This document shows positions 49,850 to 59,934 of a stretch of 64,000 nt of DNA, one piece after another. Within the stretch, counting starts at the first letter, position 1; each line of letters starts with the position of its first letter. A program made the position numbers and the translations under genes. Source of the DNA: Lichenostomus cassidix (lineage: Eukaryota; Chordata; Aves; Passeriformes; Meliphagidae); NCBI GenBank assembly GCA_008360975.2, contig CM039180.1:14165122-14229121 (forward strand). The letters are read 5' to 3'. Under the pieces are notes generated by a model, which had not been told where the DNA came from, did not search any database, and saw only the letters and a list, made by a program, of their open reading frames with translations.

Positions 49850-50757
49850 GGAGAGCTGCTGGACCTGAGGGGACAGCTCCTTGTAACCCACCCAGCTGAT
49901 CAAGGGAAGCCAGTTGATGTGATCTTTTTGGATTTCAGTAAAGCTTTTGATACTATTTCTCATAGTTCAAAATGTCCAGCATTCAGCAGTTCAGCCAGGG
50001 AAAGTGCTGGATTCTCCTACTCGAATGGGGCAACCCTGGATGCACGGACAGACTGGAGAATGAGAGGCTGGAAAGCAGTGCCATGGAAAGGGACCTGGGG
50101 GCTCTGGACAATCGAAAGTTGAACATGAATCAGCAGTGCCCTGGCAGCCAGGAAGGCCAAGTGTGTCCTGGGGGCATCAGGCACAGCATCGCCAGCTAGA
50201 CAAGGGAGGGGATTGTCCTGCTCCGCTCTGCAGTGGGGCAGCCTCACCTCGAGTGCTGGGGGCAGTTTGGGTGCCACAATGTAAGAAAGACATTAAACGG
50301 TTAGAGGGTGTCCAAAGGAGGGCAGCAAGGATGATGAACAGGCTTGAGGAGAAGCTGTATGAGGAACAGGTGAGGTCACTCATCCTTCATCCTCCTTTAT
50401 CCTGGAGGAGAATGAAGGGAGACCTCATTGCAGTTACAACTCCCTGGTGAGGGGAAGAGGAGGGGCAGACACTGATCTCTGTGGTGACCAGGGACAAGAC
50501 CCGAGGGAATGACCTGAAGCTGTGTCAGGGGAGGTTTAGGTTGGATATTAGAAAAAGGTTCTTCCCTCAGAAGGTGGTTGGGCACTGGAACAGGCTCCTC
50601 AGGGAAGTGGTCACAGCAGCAGCCTGACAGAGCTCAAGATGTGTTTGGACAATGGTCTCAGGCACATGGGTGACTCTTGGGGATGACACTGTGCAGGGCT
50701 GGGAGTTGGGCTTGATGATCTTTGTGCATCCCTTCCAACTCAGTGTGTTCTATGATA
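49850..50757 (+). mobile_element. CR1 LINE, internally deleted, RT fragment to 3' end
   Basis: Contains the RT block VDVIFLDFSKAFDT (near 49915-49955) and then jumps over the palm and FADD region to SSAMERDLGALDNRKLNMN (about 50075-50130). Decayed VQRRAARMMNRLEEKLYEE, RRMKGDLIAV, HWNRL-type sequence and a CR1 3' UTR ending TCTATGAT follow. Known family consensus order is kept, but several hundred bases are missing in the middle and frameshifts are frequent. Confidence 0.88.
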
Positions 50758-51638
50758 ACTTCATTCCTGATGCTACAACCTGGAACTGTTTCTTGCACTA
50801 GTACTGGGTTGGTTCCTATTGGTCTTTACCAGAATAAGGAATGCCCTGTGCCAATCATACCATATTACCCATATCTTGACTAAAAATAACTGAATGTTAA
50901 CATGCATTTAATTATTATCCAGTTCAGGCTTCTTCATGCTCAAACATGCAAGGTGACCTATTGTATTTAGAATTCCACTGCCACATCTGTCTCTAACTGG
51001 ATTAACTGCACAGACATTATTATATTGTTATTGTAATTCATTTTAGTAACTACAGCTCACTATTTCATTTAGTTGATATTATCTGGACCACAGTATTAGT
51101 ATGTCACAGCTTGCTTTGAGGCAGAGGCAAACCACCAAAGAGGCTGTGTGCAGCTGGCCATGCTGGACTTTGCTCCCTCTTCTAATTTTTAAATTCACAT
51201 GGCTATGACTAGTACTGCTCAAAAGGTGTGGGCTGCTAACTGATCCAATTAATTACCAAAATTCTCCAGCTACTGGCTGTGCTCATTGTGAGAATATCTA
51301 CAGAAGACAGTCAAGTCAGAAGGAAAGTTTAGTTTTATTCATATATGTGCCCTTATATATATATGAAATACAAACGATAATATTGTGATATTATGATATA
51401 TTCTTTTTCCTCAAGATCTGCATTGCACCTGGAAGGCCCTTCCATGCACGTGGGCAGCAGAGGTTCTGCATCCTGGTGAAAAATCCCCAAAAAGACTGCT
51501 TAAAGGTGGAATTACCTAAACAGGATGCTCTGCTTCAAGCAGAAACACAAGAAGAAGCTCCAAACTCTGCTCCTACATGGTAAGAAACCTGATCCTCTCT
51601 GAACAAATGCTGGAAATTTCCCCCCTCTTTTCGGTAAG
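50758..51638. other. Intergenic, nothing recognised
   Basis: AT-rich sequence with a short TATATA stretch near 51352-51364. No gene or repeat family recognised. Confidence 0.6.
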
Positions 51639-51763
51639 AGAATCACAGAATTGTTAGGGTTGGAAGGAACCTCTGGAGACCATTCAAGCCCCGCTGCCGA
51701 GGCAGGATTACCTCGAGCAGGTTACACAGGAACGCGTCCAGGTGGGTTCTGTGTCTCCAGAGA
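51639..51763 (-). mobile_element. CR1 LINE 3' end fragment
   Basis: Starts GAATCACAGAATTGTTAGGGTTGGAAGGAACCTCTGGAGA, the reverse complement of a CR1 3' terminus, then GAGCAGGTTACACAGGA and GTGTCTCCAGAGAG. It is about 125 bp and lies 1.1 kb upstream of the SLC2A13 start. Confidence 0.85.
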
Positions 51764-52698
51764 GGCAGACTGCACGCCGTAGCTGCGCAGCGTGTTCAGT
51801 GCTCCTGCCGTGCATGTGTGCTAGCAGCGCAGCGCTCGGTACAGCTCCCCGTGCAGCTGGCAGGGACAGGGACAAGCAGGATCGCTCAGAGCCCCTGCAG
51901 TGACAGCCAGCGACAGCAATGGCAGCAGTGCCAGAGGGCTTTCTGGAGCTGGGCAGCCCCAGGGCTTCTCCTGCTGAACACTGCCTAAAGAAGGAGAGCA
52001 GGGGAGGTCGGGACAATCAATCGACACTAACGATCTGAAATGCTCCCCTCCACTGAGCTTGGACCAGGAGAGCTGGGACATCCCAGCAGCGAAAAGCCGC
52101 TATTTCCGTGCGGAGCAGCACAACCAGTGTCACCCAGCACTTCACAAAATGACAAAGGCGGACGCTGAACGCTGTCTCCGTTCAAACGATGCAGTTATTA
52201 AGTTAACTGCGATCCCTACGCGCTCCAGGCACCTGGACAGTGCAGAAACCGCGCAGGGAGCGGGCGGGCAGCCCCGGCTGACGGCCTCTTCCCCCGCATC
52301 AGGCAGGGGTTGCCAGAAGGAACAGCTCTGCGGGCTCAGGGACCGGCCCTGGGGCTTGCGTGGCGCCCACCGCCCAGGGCTTCCTTCCTGGCTTCCTTCC
52401 CGGCTTCCAGCGTGACTTATTTCCTGCTGCCAGCAGACCCCACCAAACCTCAGCAGACCCCAGCACCCCGCCGCCCGCCCGCACCACCCGCGACTGAACG
52501 CGGCAGGACGCTCCCTGCGCAGGCGCTCCGACCCGCGCCTGCCCCGTAAGGCGCACGGCGAGGGGGGCGGCCGGGCCCGCCCCCTGCGCCCGCCGGGCCG
52601 CGCTCGCCGCTGTCCCCGCCCGCCTCCGCCTCCAGCTCCGCCCGGGCGCTGGGAGCGGCGGCAACTTCCCCTCAAGTCCGCCCGGCGGCGGGGGAACG

Positions 52699-52713
52699 AT
52701 GCGACCCAGCTGA
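52699..52713 (+). other. Short upstream ORF in the SLC2A13 leader
   Basis: ATG CGA CCC AGC TGA, a four-codon frame that ends about 150 nt before the SLC2A13 start. It is the only ATG I see between 52560 and 52861. It is relevant only if transcription starts upstream of it. Confidence 0.5.
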
Positions 52714-52860
52714 GCGCGGCCCGAGAGGGGCGGGCGCGCCGAGGACGGGCAGCGTCGGCAGTAGCAGCAGCCCCGCCGCCGTAGTCTGAGCAGCCCGGCA
52801 GCCGCCCGCCTCAGCCCCCTGCCCTCCCCCGGTCGGGGCGGGAGCCGCCGCGGCCGTCCC

Positions 52861-53407
52861 ATGTCCCGCAAGGCCAGCGATAATGTGGAGTACACGCTGC
52901 GGAGCCTGAGCAACCTGATGGGCGAGAAGCGGCGGCGGCAGGCGGACGGGTCCGCCAGCTCGGGCGCGGCGGCGGGCGAGCGGAGCCTCATCGCCGCCGA
53001 GTCCTGCTCCAGCCTCAACAGCGCGGCGTCGGGCGGCGAGCTGGAGCGGGCGGCGCGGCGCCAGTTCCAGCAGGACGAGACCCCGGGCTTCGTCTACGTG
53101 GTGTCGGTCTTCTCCGCCCTGGGGGGCTTCCTCTTCGGCTACGACACCGGCGTGGTGTCGGGGGCGCTGCTCCTCCTCAAGAGGGAGCTCAACCTGGACG
53201 CGCTCTGGCAGGAGCTGCTCGTCTCCGGCACGGTGGGCGCCGCCGCCCTGTCCGCCCTGGCCGGCGGCGTCCTGAACGGGCTGTGCGGCCGGCGGCCCTG
53301 CATCCTGCTGGCCAGCGGCCTCTTCACGGCGGGGTCCGGCGTGCTGGCCGCCGCCCGCGACAAGGAGACGCTGCTGGCGGGACGCGTGGTGGTGGGGCTG
53401 GGCATCG
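52861..53407 (+). CDS. SLC2A13: SLC2A13 (HMIT) coding exon 1, residues 1-182
   Basis: First coding exon of the proton/myo-inositol cotransporter, a 12-helix sugar-porter (GLUT) family member that imports myo-inositol with H+. The protein opens [16 protein letters not shown], nearly identical to human. A basic GEKRRRQ at 21-27 corresponds to the arginine motif linked to intracellular retention in HMIT. Membrane segment 1 (about 77-106) holds [14 protein letters not shown] at 88-101. Segments 2 and 3 (about 118-140 and 146-165) flank the family NG..GRRP loop at 139-146. Segment 4 begins [13 protein letters not shown] at 171. The exon is 547 nt and ends ATCG before the donor GTGAGT, phase 1. The start context is weak (C at -3, T at +4), but the homology makes this ATG the clear choice. 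Exon 2 is not in the window. Confidence 0.96.
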
Positions 53408-56400
53408 GTGAGTGCCGCGCCGCCCCGCCGGGCTCCCTCCCCGCGGGGACCCGGCTCTCGCCCGGCGGGGGCAGCGCTCCCCCGGGCAGGTTTAACCGAG
53501 CCAGGAATCGACCGTCCCCGCGCGCCCCTAGCTCCCTGCGGCGAGGCAGAAGACGAAGTGGCCCCGGGGTGTGCGAGGTTGGGGAGCTGGCGAGGGGGAC
53601 GCTTGGCTGAGCGAGGTGCGGGCGGGGTCCCATGTGCAAGGGGACGGTGTGTGTGCTTGCCTTCTTCGGTTTGACTTACAGGTGGTGTAGACCTGCCCCG
53701 TTGCTGGGAGAGTTGTCCGGTTTCTGTACGAGGAGAATGGTCTCGCATCGTTTCTGCAGTTTCATCTTGAGGGTGGTCTGTCAGTGTCAGCAGCGCACAC
53801 CTCGGGCTTTGCATTTGAGGGGTTCTGGGAAGTCAGGGGGCGAGGAGTTCACGCCTGTCTTTCTGAACTGTAAATGCCTCTCTACTGGTCCCCCGAATAG
53901 CTTTACTTGGGCAATACAGGAATGCCTCTGAACAAAATGAGGTAGTAACTTCTCTGGTCTAAATAAGTTAAGGCTTGCTTTGGAAGGTTTTGGATTTCAT
54001 TAATGACGTCCTGAACGTGAATTGCTGCTCTTTGTTTGCCTTCCTATATGGGTTGCAAGCAGTGGGTTCTTGTAAAGCTTCATAGTTGTCCCAAAGAACT
54101 TGCAGGGATGAGGACTGTTTCCTGTAATCCATGAGACTGGATTCTGTGCCAGCTATATCCTAAATATCCCCCAAATTTTGGCTCCTCTTCAGCTTCAGCA
54201 GATTACTGTCTGGCAGTAATCTGAGTTATACTCATTGTCTAAGATCGGCTGTATGAGGTTAATCAGAACCCTTGGAGTAGGTATCATCTTGCAGCCCTTT
54301 CTATCTAAAAGCACAGGGACAAATTGAGAACTAAACTTGTTTTCATCTGTGTAGCAAAGTTATGTTTCTTAGCCACTGGATAATTTTTTGCGTCCTTGGG
54401 CTTGTTATAGACACACTTGCTCTGATGCAAATCGTGGCCTTATTAAGGAAGAAAAGTTAGTGAGTCATAAAAAGGGCTGTCAGAAATAAAATTGACTCCC
54501 TCCATGAAAGGGTTCATGCTGGTTTTCCCATACAGGAACATCTTCGGGTTGCAGTTTTCCTTCCCCAAGATGGATGGTTCTTTCTTTGGTTTTTTTTTTT
54601 TTTTTAAATACTATCTCTCTGCATGTTTATTGTTTAATCAAGACTTAAGACTGCAGAATGTCGATAGCATTGGTAGTGAAGTTCCGGAGACAAAACTGAA
54701 TTTGACTATGAGATTGCATGCATAACAGGAATTTCGATGGCAATATTAATGAGTACTTACTTTTAGTGGTAGATACTAAAAATAGCAAATTTGATGTCTT
54801 TTTATGTTTGTAAAGCTTGTCATGTTCCTTGACCGTAACTGGTTACAATGACAACTTTAAGGGGTGTAGAGAAATGAAATGGATGGATGGTTTGCTTGAC
54901 TCCTCTGTGTGTGTGTATTTTTTGTAGCAAGGTACATAGGCATGTTGGAATTGTCCTGCAGTGGTGCAAATCAATGGTATTTGAATTTTTGGAGAGATAT
55001 GAGACTTAGGACTTAATCAATATATAAACCACAGGAATGAAAACTAGGAGCCCTAGATCTCTTGTGTGCTCTAGGGAGAGTGATCTCTCTTTTGCTTCTG
55101 TCTGCATCAGGGACAGAGATGATGGTTCTGCTGGGACTCTGGAGAGCTGAAGTAAGAAATGAGAAATGTTCTGAGGATTTTGGAGCACGAAGACATTAAT
55201 TTATATTTTAAAAAATGTGATGTTTTCTCTTTTTTTTTTTTTAAACACAGATTGCTTTTCTTTATGGGATATAGCTTAGGGTCAGAAACAAAGCTTTACC
55301 TCATATTGCTGAAGCATGACAAGAGACTCCAGGAATTGCAGAGTCCAATGCTAACATGGTTTATTTTACAAAAGAAAAAAAAAGAAAAAAGTCATTGTGG
55401 TTCAAAGCTGTTCTCATATAGCAGACTGCAACAGTCTCTGCATTAAATCCCCCACCAGAGGGAGCCTGGATAATTTCATGAAGGCATTAGAAATTGGTGG
55501 AACTTCTTTCCTTCCCTTTCATTTCTTGGAGACTTCTGACTAACATTTTACTGCCCACAGTGAACCCAAACATCCTAATGTGGGTGTAAGAAGTCTGTTC
55601 AGTAATGTGACACTTTAGTGATAGTATGAACTGCTAAAATGTGAGGGTGCAATGGTATGGTGTTTTGAATGCTTTCCTACCTGAAAACCAGTAAAAACTT
55701 CTTAACTGTGTATAATTTTATACATTTTGAAGTTTCTTTCCTGTAGTTCTCTGCAAATTGTCCATAAAGAAATCTGTTCCAGATATATGTGTTTGCTTGC
55801 ATTTAGTAAATGAATTGCTGTGTTAGGAGCAGTACTATGGTGCTGTAAAAGCAGATGTGGTAATGTTCCTTCTGCCCTTGCTGGGACAGAGTGAATCAGT
55901 GTTAATTGTGTCTGTATGAGAGAAATGGCTATTTTCTTGTGACTGGGATTTATAAAGGAATGCAGTTAAACTTTGAAGGATGAAAACCAGAGGAGATAGG
56001 CTGAAATGAGGAACATCTCTCATTTGTCTGTCTTGTCCATTTCTTACTGTTTTCCTTAGAGCTGTTTTGAAATGGAAAAACTCTCCCTTTCTCTGCAGCC
56101 ATTACAGAAAGAGATGTTTCTGGAAATAAAGACTTTCTTTCGAGGACAAGCCTAAATCCTCTTTCATTATAAATGTTGAATAGATTTTTATGGTGGAAAC
56201 AGTTATGTTCCCTTTCCCTCCCTCCTCTCCTTGGTGTAAATATGAAATATAGGGAATGTATAAAAAGGGAAAATATGTTCAGCATGAGCTTAGAATATCC
56301 TTTGATCTTTTCAGTTCTGAATTTCAAAATACATAGTTCATGACAGTTCCAGACTAAATGGCTTAAGAACAAGGTTATGGCCATTATTCCCTCCCACCTG

Positions 56401-59400
56401 CCTATTCTTGAGCAGTTCTGGTGTCCCTGGCTCTTCAGGAATTTGTCTGAGCCAAATGTAAGGAATGCAACATTTGTACAGATACTCATTACAACAAATG
56501 TGGGCAAAATCCAAACATTTAGGAAATTGGATTGCACGTGCTTGGTAACATTTTGCATGAGCTTAGCTAGGAAGAAAAGTCATTGGTACAAAGCATGTTT
56601 GGACCTTTGGCATCTGATAATGGTGAAGGTCTCAGCCTGTTGTTTTGTGTTAAATGCTATAGTTCGTGTGCTTGACAGGAAAGCTGAGTCCTTCACTTGG
56701 CTCATCTTTGGTCTGTCCCAGAGCCTGAGGCCAGGGCAGAACTGAAACACTAAAAGCAAGAAGCAAGCATGACTGGAGATGAGTTATTCCTACTGCAAAC
56801 CTGCTCTCTTGAGAAGGAAGGTGAAGAGTGAGTAGAGTAATCACTGGGACTAAACACAATAGACACTAGAAAGGATAATAATAAACAGCCATGTTTGCAA
56901 AATCACTTCTTTCTTAGGCTGTAATCAGTCCAGTGTCCTAATTTGCCTGAACCCATTGGCCATGGTTTGCCAACAGCTCTCCTGTCCACAATAGGAGTAG
57001 TTTATCCTCCTGTCGTCTGAGGATGCTGAACGTTTTAAGCCTATAGCTAATGTAGGTGGTTGTTGATGTGGGGATTCAGGTAGTGAGCTGTTCAGATCAG
57101 TTCATCAAGAACACTTACATACCAGCGGCGGAAGAAAACATTTTGAGCAGAGTTTGGGAAGAGATGGCATTAAGCCTGCTCCTCCAGAGTTGATATCTGT
57201 CTTGATGTGCAATCGTTACCTGCATAATTAGATACTCCTGTCCTGTTTGGCTTGCTGAATAAATGGTGTTCAATTAATAATCAGCTTTTCAGGGTTTTGT
57301 TTTCTTGCTGAATGTGTGGCTTAGGCATTACTTAATGTACACATTATCCAAGCTCTCATAAAAGCAGGGTTACTTAGGACTACAGTATGTGCATGTTACT
57401 TAGTCTGCAGTGCATTTGTGCCCTGCCTGGTTAGGTGCCTTACTTTCTTCTTGACCCCTGTCTTTCATACATGAGGTATCTTGACAATGTGAAGCTACAA
57501 TGTGAGCCTACTGCTCAGTGCTTGCTTTGTGCTCAAAACGTCTGTAGTATTTTTTTTTTAAGGCTATATTTGAATCTGGCATATGTAGTGCTCCTGGTAG
57601 CATCTTTTGACTACATATGTAGGTCATTTTCTGAGCAGAGGAAACAAGATTGTATACAGAATCAGACAGGAGTGAAAAGCGCTGGCATATGGTCATGGCT
57701 CCCCTGGTGGGATTGGCTTCTACTGACAGTAAGGTTCAAGAGAAAATGACAAAAATAACCAAATTTATCCAAAGGACTTGCATCATATAGTACAAACTCT
57801 GCTATATTTGCAGTGGCTAAATAAAGTTCTGCCATGTCATCTGGACTATCAGCTATGCTGTGGAAGTACTGGAAAATCACTGGTATGACATTGCCTATGA
57901 AAGATGAGGATATGTGTGCTGGTTTTTATTACTTCTCTTTTTTTTCTTTGTAATACGAGTTTTTTCAGGTGATGTGTATTTTTTATATAGGAAAACCAGA
58001 TTAATTTTCTCATCCTCCACCCCCCAGCCCAAAATGGGAAGCTGTAAAGCTTCAGTCTGTTTTTATAACTGAGTTTCCACCCGATTTTTTTAAAGGCGTT
58101 TACACCTTGGTACATTTTGGAGTCACCCTCAACCCCCAAATATGTTGTGCTGCTTCTGACAGATGCTAGTAATTTTCAGTCCAGAGGTTCATAGGCCATT
58201 TTTATCTCTGGAGACAGTGGTTGGTTAGTATAAGCTGGCAGTAGGAATGGAAGGGAACAGAGAGATGAATTTCTGGGTTGTTGCAATTGACTTTTGTGCT
58301 GTTACTGCCCAGAGATGGTCACCCAAGCCAAGCTTCCAGAATCTAAAGCTACTGACATAACTGTGTGTGCTCAGGGTTGGATCTCTGAATCTTAAGAGCT
58401 TAATCTGTTCTTGTGCAAAAGCATCTGGAAGGATACATTAGCTTCTGACTGGAGCTGAAATCTTTCAGGGTAGCAGGATTAATTTAAGACGAAAAACTGT
58501 ATCTTTTGAAGTCCTCTAATTTTGTGTGCCTAGGACAGGATACACAGTGCTATGCTTGGTTCACTGTCATGTCAACAAGCACAGACTCCTTTATTTTGTC
58601 TGACGGTGTAATACAAAAAACACAATTTGCACATGAATGTTGCTACCTTATATTTAGTGACCATTTCAGAATGGAGTATTAAGTACACAGTTATACCTAA
58701 GAGAATTTTTGGATTTTTGATTCTTCTGGACACTCTTTAAAGTCATAAGGGAGGTGTTGTGGCTTTTTTGCTGTTATTTTCATTTAACTTATAAAAGAAA
58801 TCAATTCCCATAGTTCATAAACTTTGAAATTTATTTTCCCTTTTTAAAATATGGGAATTTTGTAAAATAGTTTTCCCTGTACTTGGTCAAACTGTTTTAT
58901 CAAAACATAATTCCCATTGGATTTTAAGTATCTTTGTTTATTTTGGAAAAAAATAAAAAGCATCTATTTCATAGGTGACATAAAATTGGAATTATGGTCC
59001 TCTTACTCCTGATAAAAAGGCAACTTGAAGGAAGCTTGTGTTGAACACAAGTGTTTCCTTACTGTGAAAAATTCATGTGGACACTGTAAGTGGGCTTATT
59101 TTCAAAATGCTTTCTTTGCTTCAGGCACAGGAGACCAGTGGCACCCATTTACTGTGATGTTAAAGACAGCAAATCATTCAGCTGGAGCTCTTGAGTGTGA
59201 GTGACTTGTTTGGCTGCACTCTGCACCAGTCCCATCGGCAGAGGCACTAGGCAGGTATCTGAGGACAGTACAAGCAGCAGAGTCAAGGTGCTGTCTCGTG
59301 CTGTGCACTGTCAGAACTTGCACTTAATTTTTGTTCTGAGCATACTAGTCTGTACCTTGCCAATTACATCCTGAGAAGCATTGAAAAAGGTAAACCACTG

Positions 59401-59899
59401 AAAGGTGATGCTGAAGAGGGCTTTTAAATTATATTTTTCCTTATCTCATTATCAGTAGACGTCAAGATTAATTATAGCAGATATGTGCTCTTAAGTGGGT
59501 TTTTATAGAATATATCTTATTTTTAAATACATTATTTTAAAATGTAGTATTTTAGGAATCTTAGGGAGTATTACATTCAAGCAGGGTAAGCTTTTGGGTT
59601 GCAAATTGTACCAAAGTCTTGAAAATTGGTGATTTCTGCTTAAGGTGGCTGGACTCAAAATGAACAGCTGTGGCTGTGCTGCATGCTAGCACCACAGAGG
59701 TATAATGGACCTGATGGATAGCTTTGTTTGCAGAATTGTTTTATAGGTCTTCTTTGGTGGGTTTTCACATCTGACCTTTACAATCAGTGTTTCTGGTGTG
59801 AAGCTTGTGAAGAGCCTGGGTCTGCACTGAGCTGCTGGAAGCCTAAAAACCAGGACTGATGAAAATCAGGAGAGCAGAGTTCTACCTTTGTTTTTTTTT

Positions 59900-59934
<35 letters not shown>

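Larger units (their letters stand above)
52230..53650 (+). promoter_or_regulatory. SLC2A13: CpG island / SLC2A13 promoter, leader and exon 1
   Basis: A dense CpG island with an NRF1-like TGCGCAGGCGC at 52516-52526 and GC boxes at 52563-52570 (GGGGGCGG) and 52576-52584 (CCCGCCCCC). No TATA box was seen. The island continues through exon 1 into the start of intron 1. The layout is that of a housekeeping-type promoter, with transcription probably starting a few hundred bases upstream of 52861. The GC content produces long antisense open frames (for example 380 codons at 52672-53814) that are not genes. Confidence 0.75.

Noticed and set aside
53408..53610. Extension of the SLC2A13 exon 1 frame past the donor to 53610
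   Set aside because: The conserved transporter sequence ends exactly at the GTGAGT donor. The following residues are composition-driven and not sugar-porter sequence.
52672..53814. 380-codon minus-strand open frame across SLC2A13 exon 1
   Set aside because: It is antisense to a well-supported coding exon in very GC-rich DNA where stops are rare. Its sequence is compositionally biased (Ala/Arg/Gly/Pro) and matches no family.
55950..56558. 202-codon minus-strand open frame in SLC2A13 intron 1
   Set aside because: No recognisable domain, and about the longest frame expected by chance for this length and composition. Overlapping frames occur on the other strand.
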